The notes: a model not told the origin generated them from the sequence alone. 64,000 bases of DNA from Urbifossiella sp046350095 (GCA_046350095.1 JAXMBA010000006.1:124001-188000); one strand, 5' to 3'; positions 1 to 8,768 are shown, counted from the first letter of the stretch. Translations and numbers: made by a program.

Positions 1-1
1 C

Positions 2-1807
2 GCCGGCGACCCGAGCATTCCCGCGGCGAACCTTACCGACTACTTCGCGCTCTTCGCCCCGATCGTCACCCCAGACAAGACCGCCCTCGGCGTGCTGGAG
101 GTGTTCCAGGACCCGGCCCTCGACCCGAAGCTTTACCCGACCTTCCTGAACTACACGTTCCAGATGGCCGGGTACGCCAGCCAGTACCACCAGTTCTCGA
201 ACGCCCGCAGCGCCACCGGCATCGAGCGCACGTTCACCCAGGTCGAAGGCTTCGCCCGGCTCGTCCACGGCACCCTGAACCCGACCGAGGTGGCGTACCA
301 CGTCGCCAACGAGGGGCGCAAGCTGATCGAGTGCGACCGGCTGTGTGTCGGCGTCCGGTACGCCCGCAAGAAGGTGACTGTCGAGGCCGTTAGCGGCGCC
401 GACGTGGTGGAGAAGGCCAGCACGCACGTCCGCCGGCTGCGGAAGCTGATGGAATCCGTGGTGGCGTGGGGCGAGACGCTGACGTTCAAGGGGGTCAAGG
501 ACGCCGGCCTGCCGCCGGACGTGTCGTACTCGCTCGACGAGTACCTGAACGAGAGCCAGCCGAAGTTGCTGGTGGTGCAGCCGATCCGCGACGAGCGCGA
601 GAAGGACCAGTCGAAGCCGGCGCGGTCGGTGCTCGTGCTGGAGAGCTTCAACCCGCCCGAGGACGCGGCGCCGATGACGCAGCGGCTGGAGCTGGTGGCC
701 AAGCACGCCGCCCCGGCCCTGTACAACGCCGCCGAGCTAAAGCGGGTGCCGCTGAAATTCCTGTGGTGGCCGATCGCGAAGGTGCAGGAGGGGCTCGGCG
801 GCAAGGCCCGCTTTTACACCATCGCCGGCGTCGTCGCGGCGATGGTCCTGCTCGCGTGCATGATCGTGGTGCCGTACCCGCTGCGGATGGAGGCCAAGGG
901 GCACATGCAGCCGGTGGAAATCGCCAAGGTGTACGCCCCGCGGGAGGGGCAGATCCGGCGCGTGCTGGTCCGCCCCGGCGACAAGATTCTCCCCGGCGAC
1001 GCCGTCGCCGAGTTGCACGACGCGCAACTCGAAGGGGAGTACCGCAGCCTGCTGTCGAAGGTGAACGAGGCGCAGGCCAAGCGCGACACCGCGGCCCGGA
1101 TGCTCGGCAACCCCCGGCTGTCGCTGGAGGAGCGGCTGCGCGTCAGCGCGGAGGAGAGCCTGGCCCAGCTGTCGGTGGACAGCTCGCGGAAGAACATGGG
1201 CTCGCTCGACAGCGCGTTCAACGCCACGCAGGCCCGGCCGGGCTGGTTCGTCGCCAAGACCGACGACTTCGACCGCCGGCTGAAGCGCCCCGTCGGGGCG
1301 AGCAAGTGGACGGTGCTCAACGACGACCGCCGCGAGAACCTGGTCGGCCGCACGATCCGCCCGAGCGAGGAGATTCTGCGGGTCGGCAACCTCGAAGGGG
1401 CGTGGCAAGTCGAGCTGAAGATCCCGCAGCGGAACGTGGGCCAGGTGATGCGGGCGTTCGCCGACCCGAAGATTCAGAAGGACGCCGGCGGCCGCCCGTA
1501 CCTGGACGTGGACGTGCTGCTGGCGAGCATGCCCGACGACCGCTTCCGCGGCCGGCTGTACCAGGACGACGTGGCGGCCGAGGCCGTGCCGGTGAAGGAC
1601 GAGCACGACGAGAACGAGCCGGTGGTCACGGCCTACGTGAAGCTGAACCTGGACGACATGCCGGCCGAGTACCGCATCCCGGAGCAGCAGTTCGTGACCG
1701 GCCTGGAGGTGCGCACCCGCGTCCGCTGCGGCGACCACGCCCTCGGCTACAGCATGTTCCACGGCGTCTGGGAGTGGTTCTACGAGAAGGTGATCTTCTG
1801 GTTCTGA
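2..1807 (+). CDS. GAF-domain/HlyD-type membrane adaptor protein (5' partial)
   Basis: The frame is open from the window edge, so the true start lies upstream; an internal GTG at 92 is not taken as the start. The N-terminal 230 or so visible residues look like a cytosolic GAF-type sensor region (inference). A single membrane helix follows (FYTIAGVVAAMVLLACMIVV), and then a lipoyl-like half motif (VYAPREGQIRRVLVRPGDKI), a short coiled-coil stretch and a beta-barrel region as in HlyD/RND periplasmic adaptors. It probably forms the inner-membrane adaptor of an export system together with the next two genes, which share its strand. A GAF domain on an adaptor is uncommon and suggests ligand control of export. 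The family call is solid; cargo and partners are unknown. Confidence 0.75.
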   Translation, partial: AGDPSIPAANLTDYFALFAPIVTPDKTALGVLEVFQDPALDPKLYPTFLNYTFQMAGYASQYHQFSNARSATGIERTFTQVEGFARLVHGTLNPTEVAYHVANEGRKLIECDRLCVGVRYARKKVTVEAVSGADVVEKASTHVRRLRKLMESVVAWGETLTFKGVKDAGLPPDVSYSLDEYLNESQPKLLVVQPIRDEREKDQSKPARSVLVLESFNPPEDAAPMTQRLELVAKHAAPALYNAAELKRVPLKFLWWPIAKVQEGLGGKARFYTIAGVVAAMVLLACMIVVPYPLRMEAKGHMQPVEIAKVYAPREGQIRRVLVRPGDKILPGDAVAELHDAQLEGEYRSLLSKVNEAQAKRDTAARMLGNPRLSLEERLRVSAEESLAQLSVDSSRKNMGSLDSAFNATQARPGWFVAKTDDFDRRLKRPVGASKWTVLNDDRRENLVGRTIRPSEEILRVGNLEGAWQVELKIPQRNVGQVMRAFADPKIQKDAGGRPYLDVDVLLASMPDDRFRGRLYQDDVAAEAVPVKDEHDENEPVVTAYVKLNLDDMPAEYRIPEQQFVTGLEVRTRVRCGDHALGYSMFHGVWEWFYEKVIFWF

Positions 1808-1923
1808 CCCGGCGAACGGCCGGATCGATGCACGCCAACCCGCCCCACGTCCCCCGGCCGAGCGGCCGGCGCCGGGGGCACCCAGGACACGACCCCCGTA
1901 CCCCGTTCCCCGAGGGAACCGCC

Positions 1924-3969
1924 ATGCGTGCCCGCCTCCTCCTCCTTGCCAGCATCCTCGCCGTCGGCTGCGGTCGCGGGAGCAGCAGTGACCCGGGCAA
2001 GCCGCCCGGCGCCGCCCAGCTGGCCGACAACCCGAGCGTGGACGTCGGCGCGCCGCTCTACGCCACCAAGCCGGACAAGAAGCTGGAGCTGGCCCCGTTC
2101 ACGGGCCGCGAGCCGCTCATCGTCCCGAACTGCACCGTGCAGTACGAGGACCGCCAGATGGTGTCCGCCGAGGTGGACGGGACCATCGAACTGCTCGCCG
2201 TCCGCGACGACGCCATTCCTGCCGGCGACGTGAATCTCGTCTACCACCCGCGCGACCTGGCCGGCCTGAAGCAGGTCACGGTGAAGGGGAAGGACGGCAA
2301 GGACGAGGTGATTTACGACCCGAGCGAGTTGGCCAAGCTGCCGAAGTACCGGCGGCTGAAGGAGGGCGACACGGTCAAAGCCGGGCAGCTCATCACCATG
2401 CTCGACGACCAGCTCTTCCAGGCCCGGAAGAAGGCCGCGCTGGCGTCGAAGGCCGCCGCGGACACGGTCATCGAGTCCGCCAACGAGGGCGTGAAGCTAA
2501 CGCTCGAAAAGCTCGTGCTGACGAAGAAGGCCCGGGCGGACGGCGGCTCGTCGCGCGGCGACGAACTCCAGGACCAGATCACGCTCACGCGGTTCCAGGA
2601 GAACCTGGCCCAGGCCGGGCAGACCATCGCCAAGTCCATCTCCGAGTTGGAGGAGGCGCAGGTGATGATCCTCAAGCACCGCATCTACAGCCGGATCAAC
2701 GGCACCGTGCGGGCCAAGAGCAAGCACCCCGCCGAGTTCGTCAAGGCCGGCGAGAAAATCCTGGAAATCCAGGGCACCGACCAGGTACGGCTCGAAGGGT
2801 TCCTCGACGTGCAGTACGCCGGACTGGTCCGCCGCGGCATGACCGTGACCGTCGAGCCGGCCATCCCCAGCGCCCCCACCAAAACGCTGCCGCTGCACAA
2901 GGCCGCCGTCACCGGGCTGGCCGTGTCCTCCGACCCGCAGCGGCCGATCGTCGTGTCCGTCAGCGCCGACGGCACCGGCCGGGCGTGGGACGCCACCACC
3001 CCGAACGGGGCAGCCGTCAGCCTCACCCACCCGGTCGCCGTCCGCAGCGTGGCGTGCAGCCCGGCCGGCGTCCCGGCCGTGGCCGTCACCGGCGCCGACG
3101 ACGGCAAGCTACGCGTCTTCGACGTATCGAAGGCCGACGGCATCCCCAGCGACGGCAAGGAGTTGGAGAAGGCCCACGCCGCCGCGGTGGGCGCCATCGC
3201 CTTCAGCCCGGACGGCAAGTTCCTGGCGACCGCCGCCGGCCGCGACGTGTGGGTGTGGGACGCGACCGCGTGGAAGCACCTCTACTCGCTGTCGGCGAAC
3301 GAGCACCGCGACGCGGTGACGAGCCTACAGTTCACGCCGCAGGGCACGCTCGTGACGGCGTCGCGCGACCGCAGCCTGAAGGTGTGGAAGCTCGGCGCCG
3401 AGAAGGCCGCCGTGACCCGCACCATCGACCACCGCACCGGAGCCGTGGACGTGCTCGGCGTGTCGTCGGACGGCAGCCGGGTCGTGTTCGACCACGACAA
3501 GAACCGCCTCGACCTGCTTTGCCTCGCCGACCGGCAGACCGCCGGGACGGTGCAGAACGTCGGCCCGACGGCGACGTTCGCGGCGCTGGCCGTGTTCAAC
3601 CGCGACGACTCGCTGCTACTGACGGCCGGCGGCGAGGGCGAGTTGAAGGGCGGCCTCCAGGTGTGGACGGTGCCGCCGGCCGGCGGCCGTGCCGCCGAGG
3701 CCGCCCGGCTGTTTACCCCCGGCCGCGTCGCCGTGACGGCCGCCGAGTTCAGCCCGACGGCGCAGCACAAGTTCCTGGCGGTCGGCACCGAGCGCGGCAC
3801 CGTTCACCTGTGGACGGCGCCGGCGACGCGGAAGGCGTACACCGGCACCGTGGAGTACGTGGACGCCTCGGACAACCGGCAGGTGACGGTCCGCGTCATT
3901 ATGGACAACCGCGAGCTGGGCCTCCTCGACCGCTCCGGCGCGACGGTCGTCATCAACCCGGGTCAGTAA
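1924..3969 (+). CDS. Lipoprotein HlyD-type adaptor with internal WD40 propeller
   Basis: 681 residues. The ATG at 1924 is chosen because it opens a lipoprotein signal (MRARLLLLASILAVGCGRG) with a lipobox cysteine; the frame is open further upstream only by chance. Residues about 100-310 carry the lipoyl/coiled-coil part of a membrane fusion protein (DTVKAGQLITMLDDQ; INGTVRAKSKHPAEFVKAGE). About residues 318-632 are WD40 repeats with FSPDG and VWVWD/LKVWK/LWTAP-type blades. The last 50 residues return to a barrel-like strand pattern (TGTVEYVDASDNRQVTVRV). The propeller therefore seems inserted inside the adaptor instead of fused at an end. It lies between two other HlyD-containing genes, so an envelope export complex is likely. 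Confidence 0.8.
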   Translation: MRARLLLLASILAVGCGRGSSSDPGKPPGAAQLADNPSVDVGAPLYATKPDKKLELAPFTGREPLIVPNCTVQYEDRQMVSAEVDGTIELLAVRDDAIPAGDVNLVYHPRDLAGLKQVTVKGKDGKDEVIYDPSELAKLPKYRRLKEGDTVKAGQLITMLDDQLFQARKKAALASKAAADTVIESANEGVKLTLEKLVLTKKARADGGSSRGDELQDQITLTRFQENLAQAGQTIAKSISELEEAQVMILKHRIYSRINGTVRAKSKHPAEFVKAGEKILEIQGTDQVRLEGFLDVQYAGLVRRGMTVTVEPAIPSAPTKTLPLHKAAVTGLAVSSDPQRPIVVSVSADGTGRAWDATTPNGAAVSLTHPVAVRSVACSPAGVPAVAVTGADDGKLRVFDVSKADGIPSDGKELEKAHAAAVGAIAFSPDGKFLATAAGRDVWVWDATAWKHLYSLSANEHRDAVTSLQFTPQGTLVTASRDRSLKVWKLGAEKAAVTRTIDHRTGAVDVLGVSSDGSRVVFDHDKNRLDLLCLADRQTAGTVQNVGPTATFAALAVFNRDDSLLLTAGGEGELKGGLQVWTVPPAGGRAAEAARLFTPGRVAVTAAEFSPTAQHKFLAVGTERGTVHLWTAPATRKAYTGTVEYVDASDNRQVTVRVIMDNRELGLLDRSGATVVINPGQ

Positions 3970-3977
3970 CCAGGGGC

Positions 3978-4051
3978 CAGGAGACAGGAGACAGGGGACA
4001 CACCCGTTCCTCACATCTTCCTGTCTCCTGTTTCCCGTCCCCTGTCTCCTG
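3978..4051. repeat. Imperfect inverted repeat built of GGAGACAG units
   Basis: The left arm 3978-4000 and the right arm ending at 4051 are inverted copies with about 19 of 23 positions matching, and both contain short CAGGAGACAG words. It fills the gap between two co-directional genes, and the right arm ends only 8 nt before the next ATG, where no Shine-Dalgarno motif is visible. It may act as a terminator or RNA-processing hairpin. Confidence 0.6.
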
Positions 4052-4058
4052 AGCGGCC

Positions 4059-6320
4059 ATGGACCTGACGACGAATCTCAACAACCCGGCCGAACGGCGG
4101 AAGCAGGTCCGCCTCAAGGTCCGGCCGGACCTGCAGGTCTTCGAGCAGAAGTACGAAGGCAAGGGCTTTCACGTCGTCAAGGACCCCGTGTGCCTCCGCT
4201 ACTACCGGTTCAACAAGCAGGAGTACTTCGTCTTCAGCCTGTTCGACGGCCAGCACACCATGGAGCAGGTGCGCGACCGGTTCGAGGAGGAGTTCACGCC
4301 GCAGCGGCTCGAGCAACAGGATTTGGAGAGTTTCGCCCGGCAGTTGGTGACGGCGGGCCTGGTGCAGCACGAGCAGGCCGGGGCCGGGAAGCACCTGTTC
4401 CACCGCCGCGCGAAGCAGCGCCGCATGAAGCGGCTGGCGACGGTCACCAACATCCTGTACATGAAGATCCCGGTGTTCGACCCGGATCGCATCCTGGATT
4501 GGCTGTACAAGTACCTGTGGTGGATCTTCACCACCACGTTCTTCGTCGTGAGCGTGTTGTTCATGCTCTCGGCGGTGTTCCACGTGATGCTCCACTTCAA
4601 CACCTTCTACGCCAAGCTCCCGGCGTACCAGGAGTTCTTCACCTGGAACTCCGTGCTGTACATGTGGCTGTCGCTCGGCGCGGTGAAGATCATCCACGAG
4701 TTCGGGCACGGGCTGTCGTGTAAGGCCTTCGGCGGCGAGAGCCACGAGATGGGCGTCTTGCTCATGTGCCTCAGCCCGGCGCTCTACTGCAACGTGACGG
4801 ACGCCTGGACGCTGGCCGACAAGTGGAAGCGGATCATCATCAGTTTCGCCGGCATCTACGTGGAGCTGGTCATCGCCGCGGCCGCGACGTTCGTGTGGTG
4901 GTACACGCCGGCGTACCCGTTCGTGAACAACGTGGCGCTGGCGCTCATGGTGCTGTGCTCGGTGTCCACGGTGGTGTTCAACGCCAACCCGCTGATGCGG
5001 TTCGACGGGTACTACATCCTCGCCGACTGGCTGGAAATCCCGAACCTCCGCGAGAAGGCCAACCGCTACCTGAACAACCTGTTCCTGGAGAAGTGCCTGG
5101 GCGTCGAGGTGCCGCCGGAGGCGTACATGGCCCCGAGCCGCAAGGTCCTGTTCGTCACCTACGCGGTCGTGAGCTGGGTGTACCGGTGGGTGGTGACGTT
5201 CAGCATCCTCTGGTTCCTGGCCGACCTACTCGGGCCGAAGCTGAAGATCCTCAGCCAGATGCTGGCGGTGATGTCGCTGCTGTCCATCTTCGTCTGGCCG
5301 ACGTACCGGGTCGTGAAAAACATCAGTCAACGGGGGCGACTGCCGGACATGAAAGCGCCACGCGTCTACGTCACGATCGCCGTGTTCAGCGCCCTGCTCG
5401 CCGGGTTCTTTTTCGTACCGCTGCCGGTCAGCCGGGTCCACGAGACGGGCTTGTTGAGTATCGACCCGGCCCACGCCGAGGCCGTGCTGCTCCCCGAGCC
5501 CGCCCGCCTCGTCCGGGCCGAGCCGGGCGCCCGTCCCGGCCGGCTGGTCCGCGCCGGCGACCTGCTCGCCACCTTCCAGAGCGAGCAGCTGGAGGTCGAG
5601 CTGGCGGCCGCGGTCAGCGACCAGTCCGAACAGCGGCGGGCGTTCGAGGACCTGACCCGCGCCGTGTCCGAACACCGCGGGCGGATCGACGACGACTCGC
5701 TGAAGGGGTACGAGCAGCAGGCGCGCGACGCCGAGGAGAAGGCACGCACGGCCGGCGAGCGGGTGGCACTGCTGGCCCGCCGGCAGAAGCGGCTGGCCGA
5801 AATCCGCGCGCCGCGCGACGGCATGGTGGCGACCGCCCCGAAGGCCGACGAGGCCGGCAAGCTGTTCGACCGCGGGTACAACGAGAATCAGCCCGTGTTC
5901 CTGGTCGGCGACCCGTCGAAGCTGGTGCTGCGGGTGCCGGTGACGCCGCAGGAGTACCGCGTACTGAAGGAAGACCTGCCGGCCCGCGGCGAGCTGGACG
6001 TGACGATGTACGTGAAGGGCCGCAGCGACCGCGAGTTCCACGGCAAGGTGCGCCGGCTGCCGGACCAGAACGCGGCGTCGGTGCCCATCCAGCTGACGCA
6101 GCGCGGCGGCGGCCCGCTGGCGGTGAAGCCGGACGCCGACCCGAACGTGTTGGTGCCGCTGGCCCAGACGTACCTGGTGGAGGTCGAACTGACCGACCCG
6201 GACGGCTCGCTGAAGCCGGGCCAACTGGCGTCGGCGAAGGTTCACGCGAAGTGGCGGAGCGGAGCGTGGTGGGTGTACAAGACGCTGGCGAACGCCCTGG
6301 ACATCGGCCTGTTCCGCTGA
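4059..6320 (+). CDS. PqqD-like / M50 (site-2-type) protease / HlyD fusion protein
   Basis: 753 residues in three parts. Residues about 20-110 look like a PqqD/RRE-type winged helix (VCLRYYRFNKQEYFVFSLFD, then a DGQHTMEQV stretch). Residues about 150-460 are multi-pass membrane with the zinc site H213-E214-F-G-H217 and a second motif NPLMRFDGYY that supplies the usual third ligand Asp. The C-terminal 280 residues are a lipoyl/coiled-coil/barrel adaptor. Such 'peptide zinc metalloprotease' proteins accompany peptide maturation and export. The PqqD-like part suggests recognition of a leader peptide (inference). It follows two HlyD genes on the same strand and is ended by a strong terminator hairpin. 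Confidence 0.82.
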   Translation: MDLTTNLNNPAERRKQVRLKVRPDLQVFEQKYEGKGFHVVKDPVCLRYYRFNKQEYFVFSLFDGQHTMEQVRDRFEEEFTPQRLEQQDLESFARQLVTAGLVQHEQAGAGKHLFHRRAKQRRMKRLATVTNILYMKIPVFDPDRILDWLYKYLWWIFTTTFFVVSVLFMLSAVFHVMLHFNTFYAKLPAYQEFFTWNSVLYMWLSLGAVKIIHEFGHGLSCKAFGGESHEMGVLLMCLSPALYCNVTDAWTLADKWKRIIISFAGIYVELVIAAAATFVWWYTPAYPFVNNVALALMVLCSVSTVVFNANPLMRFDGYYILADWLEIPNLREKANRYLNNLFLEKCLGVEVPPEAYMAPSRKVLFVTYAVVSWVYRWVVTFSILWFLADLLGPKLKILSQMLAVMSLLSIFVWPTYRVVKNISQRGRLPDMKAPRVYVTIAVFSALLAGFFFVPLPVSRVHETGLLSIDPAHAEAVLLPEPARLVRAEPGARPGRLVRAGDLLATFQSEQLEVELAAAVSDQSEQRRAFEDLTRAVSEHRGRIDDDSLKGYEQQARDAEEKARTAGERVALLARRQKRLAEIRAPRDGMVATAPKADEAGKLFDRGYNENQPVFLVGDPSKLVLRVPVTPQEYRVLKEDLPARGELDVTMYVKGRSDREFHGKVRRLPDQNAASVPIQLTQRGGGPLAVKPDADPNVLVPLAQTYLVEVELTDPDGSLKPGQLASAKVHAKWRSGAWWVYKTLANALDIGLFR

Positions 6321-6329
6321 CCGAAATTG

Positions 6330-6359
6330 ACGAAGCCCGGGGGCGGCCCCGGGCTTCGT
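6330..6359 (+). terminator. Rho-independent-like hairpin after the M50 gene
   Basis: Perfect 13-bp stem ACGAAGCCCGGGG (6330-6342) with its complement (6347-6359) and a GCGG loop, 9 nt after the stop codon. There is no long T tract. It closes the three-gene adaptor/protease unit and may also serve yacG, which converges from the other side. Confidence 0.8.
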
Positions 6360-6393
6360 GCTAGGTATTCTCAACGGCCGCGGGGCGGCCGGA

Positions 6394-6588
6394 TCAGTGG
6401 GAGACGTCGGCGTCGGTGGAGCGGTCGTCGTCGGCTGTGGCATTGGGGCCGCCGAGGCGGTAGCCTTCCCCGAGCCAGCGCCCGAGATCGACGAGCCGAC
6501 ACCGACGCGAGCAAAACGGGTAGTCCGGGTAGTCCTTGCGGTTCCCCGGCATCGCCGCGTCGCAGATCGGGCACCGCACCTTATCCAT
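6394..6588 (-). CDS. yacG: YacG-type zinc protein (DNA gyrase inhibitor family)
   Basis: 64 residues beginning MDKVRCPICD, with the four-cysteine zinc site C6, C9, C26, C30 (CPIC and FCSRRC) and the RLVDLGRWLGEGY segment typical of YacG. Start at 6588 is backed by a strong GGGAGG ribosome site just upstream. In E. coli YacG binds GyrB and inhibits gyrase; here only the family can be asserted. It is the last gene of the minus-strand chaperone cluster, 50 bp after the zinc-ribbon gene. The C-terminal tail is acidic and low in complexity. Confidence 0.88.
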   Translation of the reverse strand: MDKVRCPICDAAMPGNRKDYPDYPFCSRRCRLVDLGRWLGEGYRLGGPNATADDDRSTDADVSH

Positions 6589-6638
6589 CGGACCCTCCCG
6601 ACCCGAACTTCGGGAATTCGCGGGGTGTGCCGCCGGCA

Positions 6639-6959
6639 CTAATCCACCTTCTTGGCCGTCCCGCCCTTCTTGGCCGGCTCCGCCTTCGGCGTGCTCTCGG
6701 CCTTCGTCTCCGTCTTCGTCTCGGCGGGTTTCGCGTCCGCCACCGGCGCGTCGTCGGCCGGCTTCTTCTGACCGCCGCGGCCGTAGTCGGTCTCGTAGAA
6801 GCCGGAGCCCTTGAAGATGATGGCCCCGCCGCCGCCGAACAGGCGTTCGAGCTTGTTCTTCTTGCACGCCGGACACTTCGTCAGCACCGGGGCGCTGAAC
6901 GACTGCAGCTCCTCGAACGTGTGGCCGCAGGCGTGGCACTTGTAGTCGTAGGTGGGCAT
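6639..6959 (-). CDS. FmdB-type zinc-ribbon protein
   Basis: 106 residues beginning MPTYDYKCHACGH, the hallmark of the FmdB/putative regulatory zinc-ribbon family. A second CPACKK pair completes the ribbon, then FKGSGFYETDYGRGG and a Lys/Ala/Glu/Thr-rich tail. ATG 6959 starts 2 nt after the grpE stop codon; a GTG at 6968 overlapping grpE is possible, but its spacing to the GGGAG site is too short. Function is not established in this family. The short distance to grpE implies co-translation with the DnaK-system genes. Confidence 0.85.
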   Translation of the reverse strand: MPTYDYKCHACGHTFEELQSFSAPVLTKCPACKKNKLERLFGGGGAIIFKGSGFYETDYGRGGQKKPADDAPVADAKPAETKTETKAESTPKAEPAKKGGTAKKVD

Positions 6960-6960
6960 G

Positions 6961-7494
6961 TTACTCACTGCTCCCGCCGGCGGGCGGCGCCGTCGCCACC
7001 ACCACCATCGCCGGGCGGAGCACCTTGTCGTGGAGGGTGAAGCCGGTGCCGACCACCTGCGTGACGGCCCCCGGCTCGTAGTCGTTGGTCGGCTGCTGCG
7101 ACACCGCCTGGTGGACGTTCGGGTCGAACGCGGTGCCCGCCGCGGCCTCGATCCGCGCCACGCCGTTGCGCTTCAGCACGTCGAGGAACTGGCTCGCCGT
7201 CGCGGACACGCCCGTCGCCAGCGGCCCGGCGTCGCCCGCGGCCTTCGCGGCGGCGAGGGCACGCTCCAGGTTGTCGAGCGCCCCGAGCAGGTCGCGGATC
7301 AGCCCCTCGGCGGCGAACTTCCGCTGGGCGTCGGCGTCGCGGAGCATCCGCTTGCGGGCGTTCTCGAAGTCGGCGAGCCGGAGTTTGTGGTTCGCCAGGT
7401 CCTCCTCGGCCGCGGCGAGCCTCGTGCGCACGGCCTCGAACTCGGCGAAGGGAACGGCGTCCACGGGGATGCGGTCGTCGGGCAGGTCGGCCAT
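6961..7494 (-). CDS. grpE: GrpE nucleotide exchange factor
   Basis: 177 residues with the GrpE layout: an N-terminal coiled coil (about residues 10-70) and a C-terminal beta-domain containing LDNLERAL, FDPNVHQAV and VGTGFTLHDKVLRPAMVVVA. GrpE exchanges ADP on DnaK during Hsp70 cycling. The gene starts 13 bp after the dnaJ stop and ends next to the zinc-ribbon gene, so it is clearly in the same transcription unit. No dnaK lies in the cluster; the only Hsp70 gene visible is about 50 kb away at the window end. Confidence 0.95.
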   Translation of the reverse strand: MADLPDDRIPVDAVPFAEFEAVRTRLAAAEEDLANHKLRLADFENARKRMLRDADAQRKFAAEGLIRDLLGALDNLERALAAAKAAGDAGPLATGVSATASQFLDVLKRNGVARIEAAAGTAFDPNVHQAVSQQPTNDYEPGAVTQVVGTGFTLHDKVLRPAMVVVATAPPAGGSSE

Positions 7495-7507
7495 CGGCGG
7501 GGTCCTG

Positions 7508-8647
7508 TTACTTCTTCTCGTCCGTTGGAGGGGTGTCGCCGCCCAACAGATCCTTCAGTTTCCCGAAGAACCCCTTGCGCGGGCCGCTCACGCTCGTCTT
7601 CGTCGTCTCGGCCAGTTTCCGCAGCAACTCTTCCTGCTCGGGGCTCAGGTTCGTCGGCGTCTCGACCACCACCTGTACGAGGAGGTCGCCCTTGCGGCCG
7701 CCGCGGGGGTTGGGCATGCCGTGGCCGAAGACGCGGAACACCTCGTGCGTTTGCGTGCCGCGGGCCAGGTCGTGGACGACCTTTTGGCCGGTGAGCGTGG
7801 TGATTTCGATCGGCCCGCCGAGCGCGGCCTGCGAGAACGACACCGGCCACTGGCACACCAGGTTGTGCCCGTCGCGGTGGAAGAACTTGTGGTCGCGCAC
7901 CCGGATGACGAATTCGAGGTCGCCGCGCGGGGCACCCGGGTCGCCGGCGTCGCCCTCGCCGGCGTAGCGGATGCGGTTGCCGGTATCGACGCCGGCGGGA
8001 ATCTCGACGTCGAGCGTCCGCCGGGCCTCGACGCGACCGCGGCCGCGGCAGCTGCCGCACGGGTCGGTGACGACCTGCCCGCGCCCCTCGCACGCCCGGC
8101 ACGTCTGCTGGACCGAGATGAACCCCTGGTTGAGGAGCACCGCCCCCTGGCCGCCGCAGCGCTTGCAGGTCGCCGGCTTCGTACCGGCCTTCGCCCCGCT
8201 GCCGTTGCAGGGGGCGCAGAACTCCTCGCGTGCAACCGTCTGCGACTTCGTGACGCCGGTGGCGGCCTCGACCAGGTCGATGTCGATGACGGTCTGTAGG
8301 TCGCGGCCGGGGCGCGGCCCGCCGCGCTGCCGGCGCCCGCCCCCGCCCCCGCCGAACAGTCCGCCGAACAGGTCGCCGAACAGGTCGCCGAGATCGACGC
8401 CCTGGCCGCCGCCCCCGACGCCCTGCAAGCCGTCGTGCCCGTGGCGGTCGTAGACGGCGCGCTTCTGCGGGTCGCGCAGCACCTCGTAGGCCTCGGTCAC
8501 TTCCTTGAAGCGGACCTCGGCCTCGGCGTCCCCGACGTTCCGGTCGGGGTGGTGCTGCATCGCCAGCTTCCGGTACGACTTGGTGATCTCCACCTCGGTC
8601 GCCGTCCGCGTGACGCTCAGCACCTCGTAGTAGTCGCGCTTCGCCAT
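7508..8647 (-). CDS. dnaJ: DnaJ co-chaperone
   Basis: 379 residues, full-length type I DnaJ. It has a J domain with the HPD motif at residues 33-35, then a Gly/Phe-rich linker (GGLFGGGGGGRR). Four zinc motifs follow (CAPCNGSG, CKRCGGQG, CRACEGRG, CGSCRGRG), and last the C-terminal substrate domains. It stimulates Hsp70 ATPase and delivers substrates. It lies between groEL1 and grpE. The 120-bp gap upstream holds an inverted-repeat structure, so transcription may be attenuated or processed between groEL1 and dnaJ. Confidence 0.96.
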   Translation of the reverse strand: MAKRDYYEVLSVTRTATEVEITKSYRKLAMQHHPDRNVGDAEAEVRFKEVTEAYEVLRDPQKRAVYDRHGHDGLQGVGGGGQGVDLGDLFGDLFGGLFGGGGGGRRQRGGPRPGRDLQTVIDIDLVEAATGVTKSQTVAREEFCAPCNGSGAKAGTKPATCKRCGGQGAVLLNQGFISVQQTCRACEGRGQVVTDPCGSCRGRGRVEARRTLDVEIPAGVDTGNRIRYAGEGDAGDPGAPRGDLEFVIRVRDHKFFHRDGHNLVCQWPVSFSQAALGGPIEITTLTGQKVVHDLARGTQTHEVFRVFGHGMPNPRGGRKGDLLVQVVVETPTNLSPEQEELLRKLAETTKTSVSGPRKGFFGKLKDLLGGDTPPTDEKK

Positions 8648-8658
8648 GTGTTCCAGCC

Positions 8659-8760
8659 AGAAGCTCTCAGCCGTCGGCCAGAGAAATCATAGGGCCGGGA
8701 CGCGGTTGGAAACACGCCCCGGCCCCCGGATCGGCTGACAGCCAGCAGCTGACAGCTTCT
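8659..8760. repeat. Nested inverted repeats between groEL1 and dnaJ
   Basis: Outer arms AGAAGCTCTCAGC (8659-8671) and 8748-8760 match 12 of 13 when inverted. Inner arms GGGCCGGGAC (8692-8701) and 8716-8725 match 9 of 10. A GCTGACAGC word is also directly repeated on the right side. This probably forms a long hairpin in the mRNA between two co-directional genes. Confidence 0.55.
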
Positions 8761-8768
8761 GTCCAACG

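Noticed and set aside
466..1923. Long upstream extension in the frame of the WD40 lipoprotein
   Set aside because: The translated extension is Arg/Ala/Gly-rich noise overlapping the GAF-HlyD gene. The lipoprotein signal at 1924 gives the natural start.
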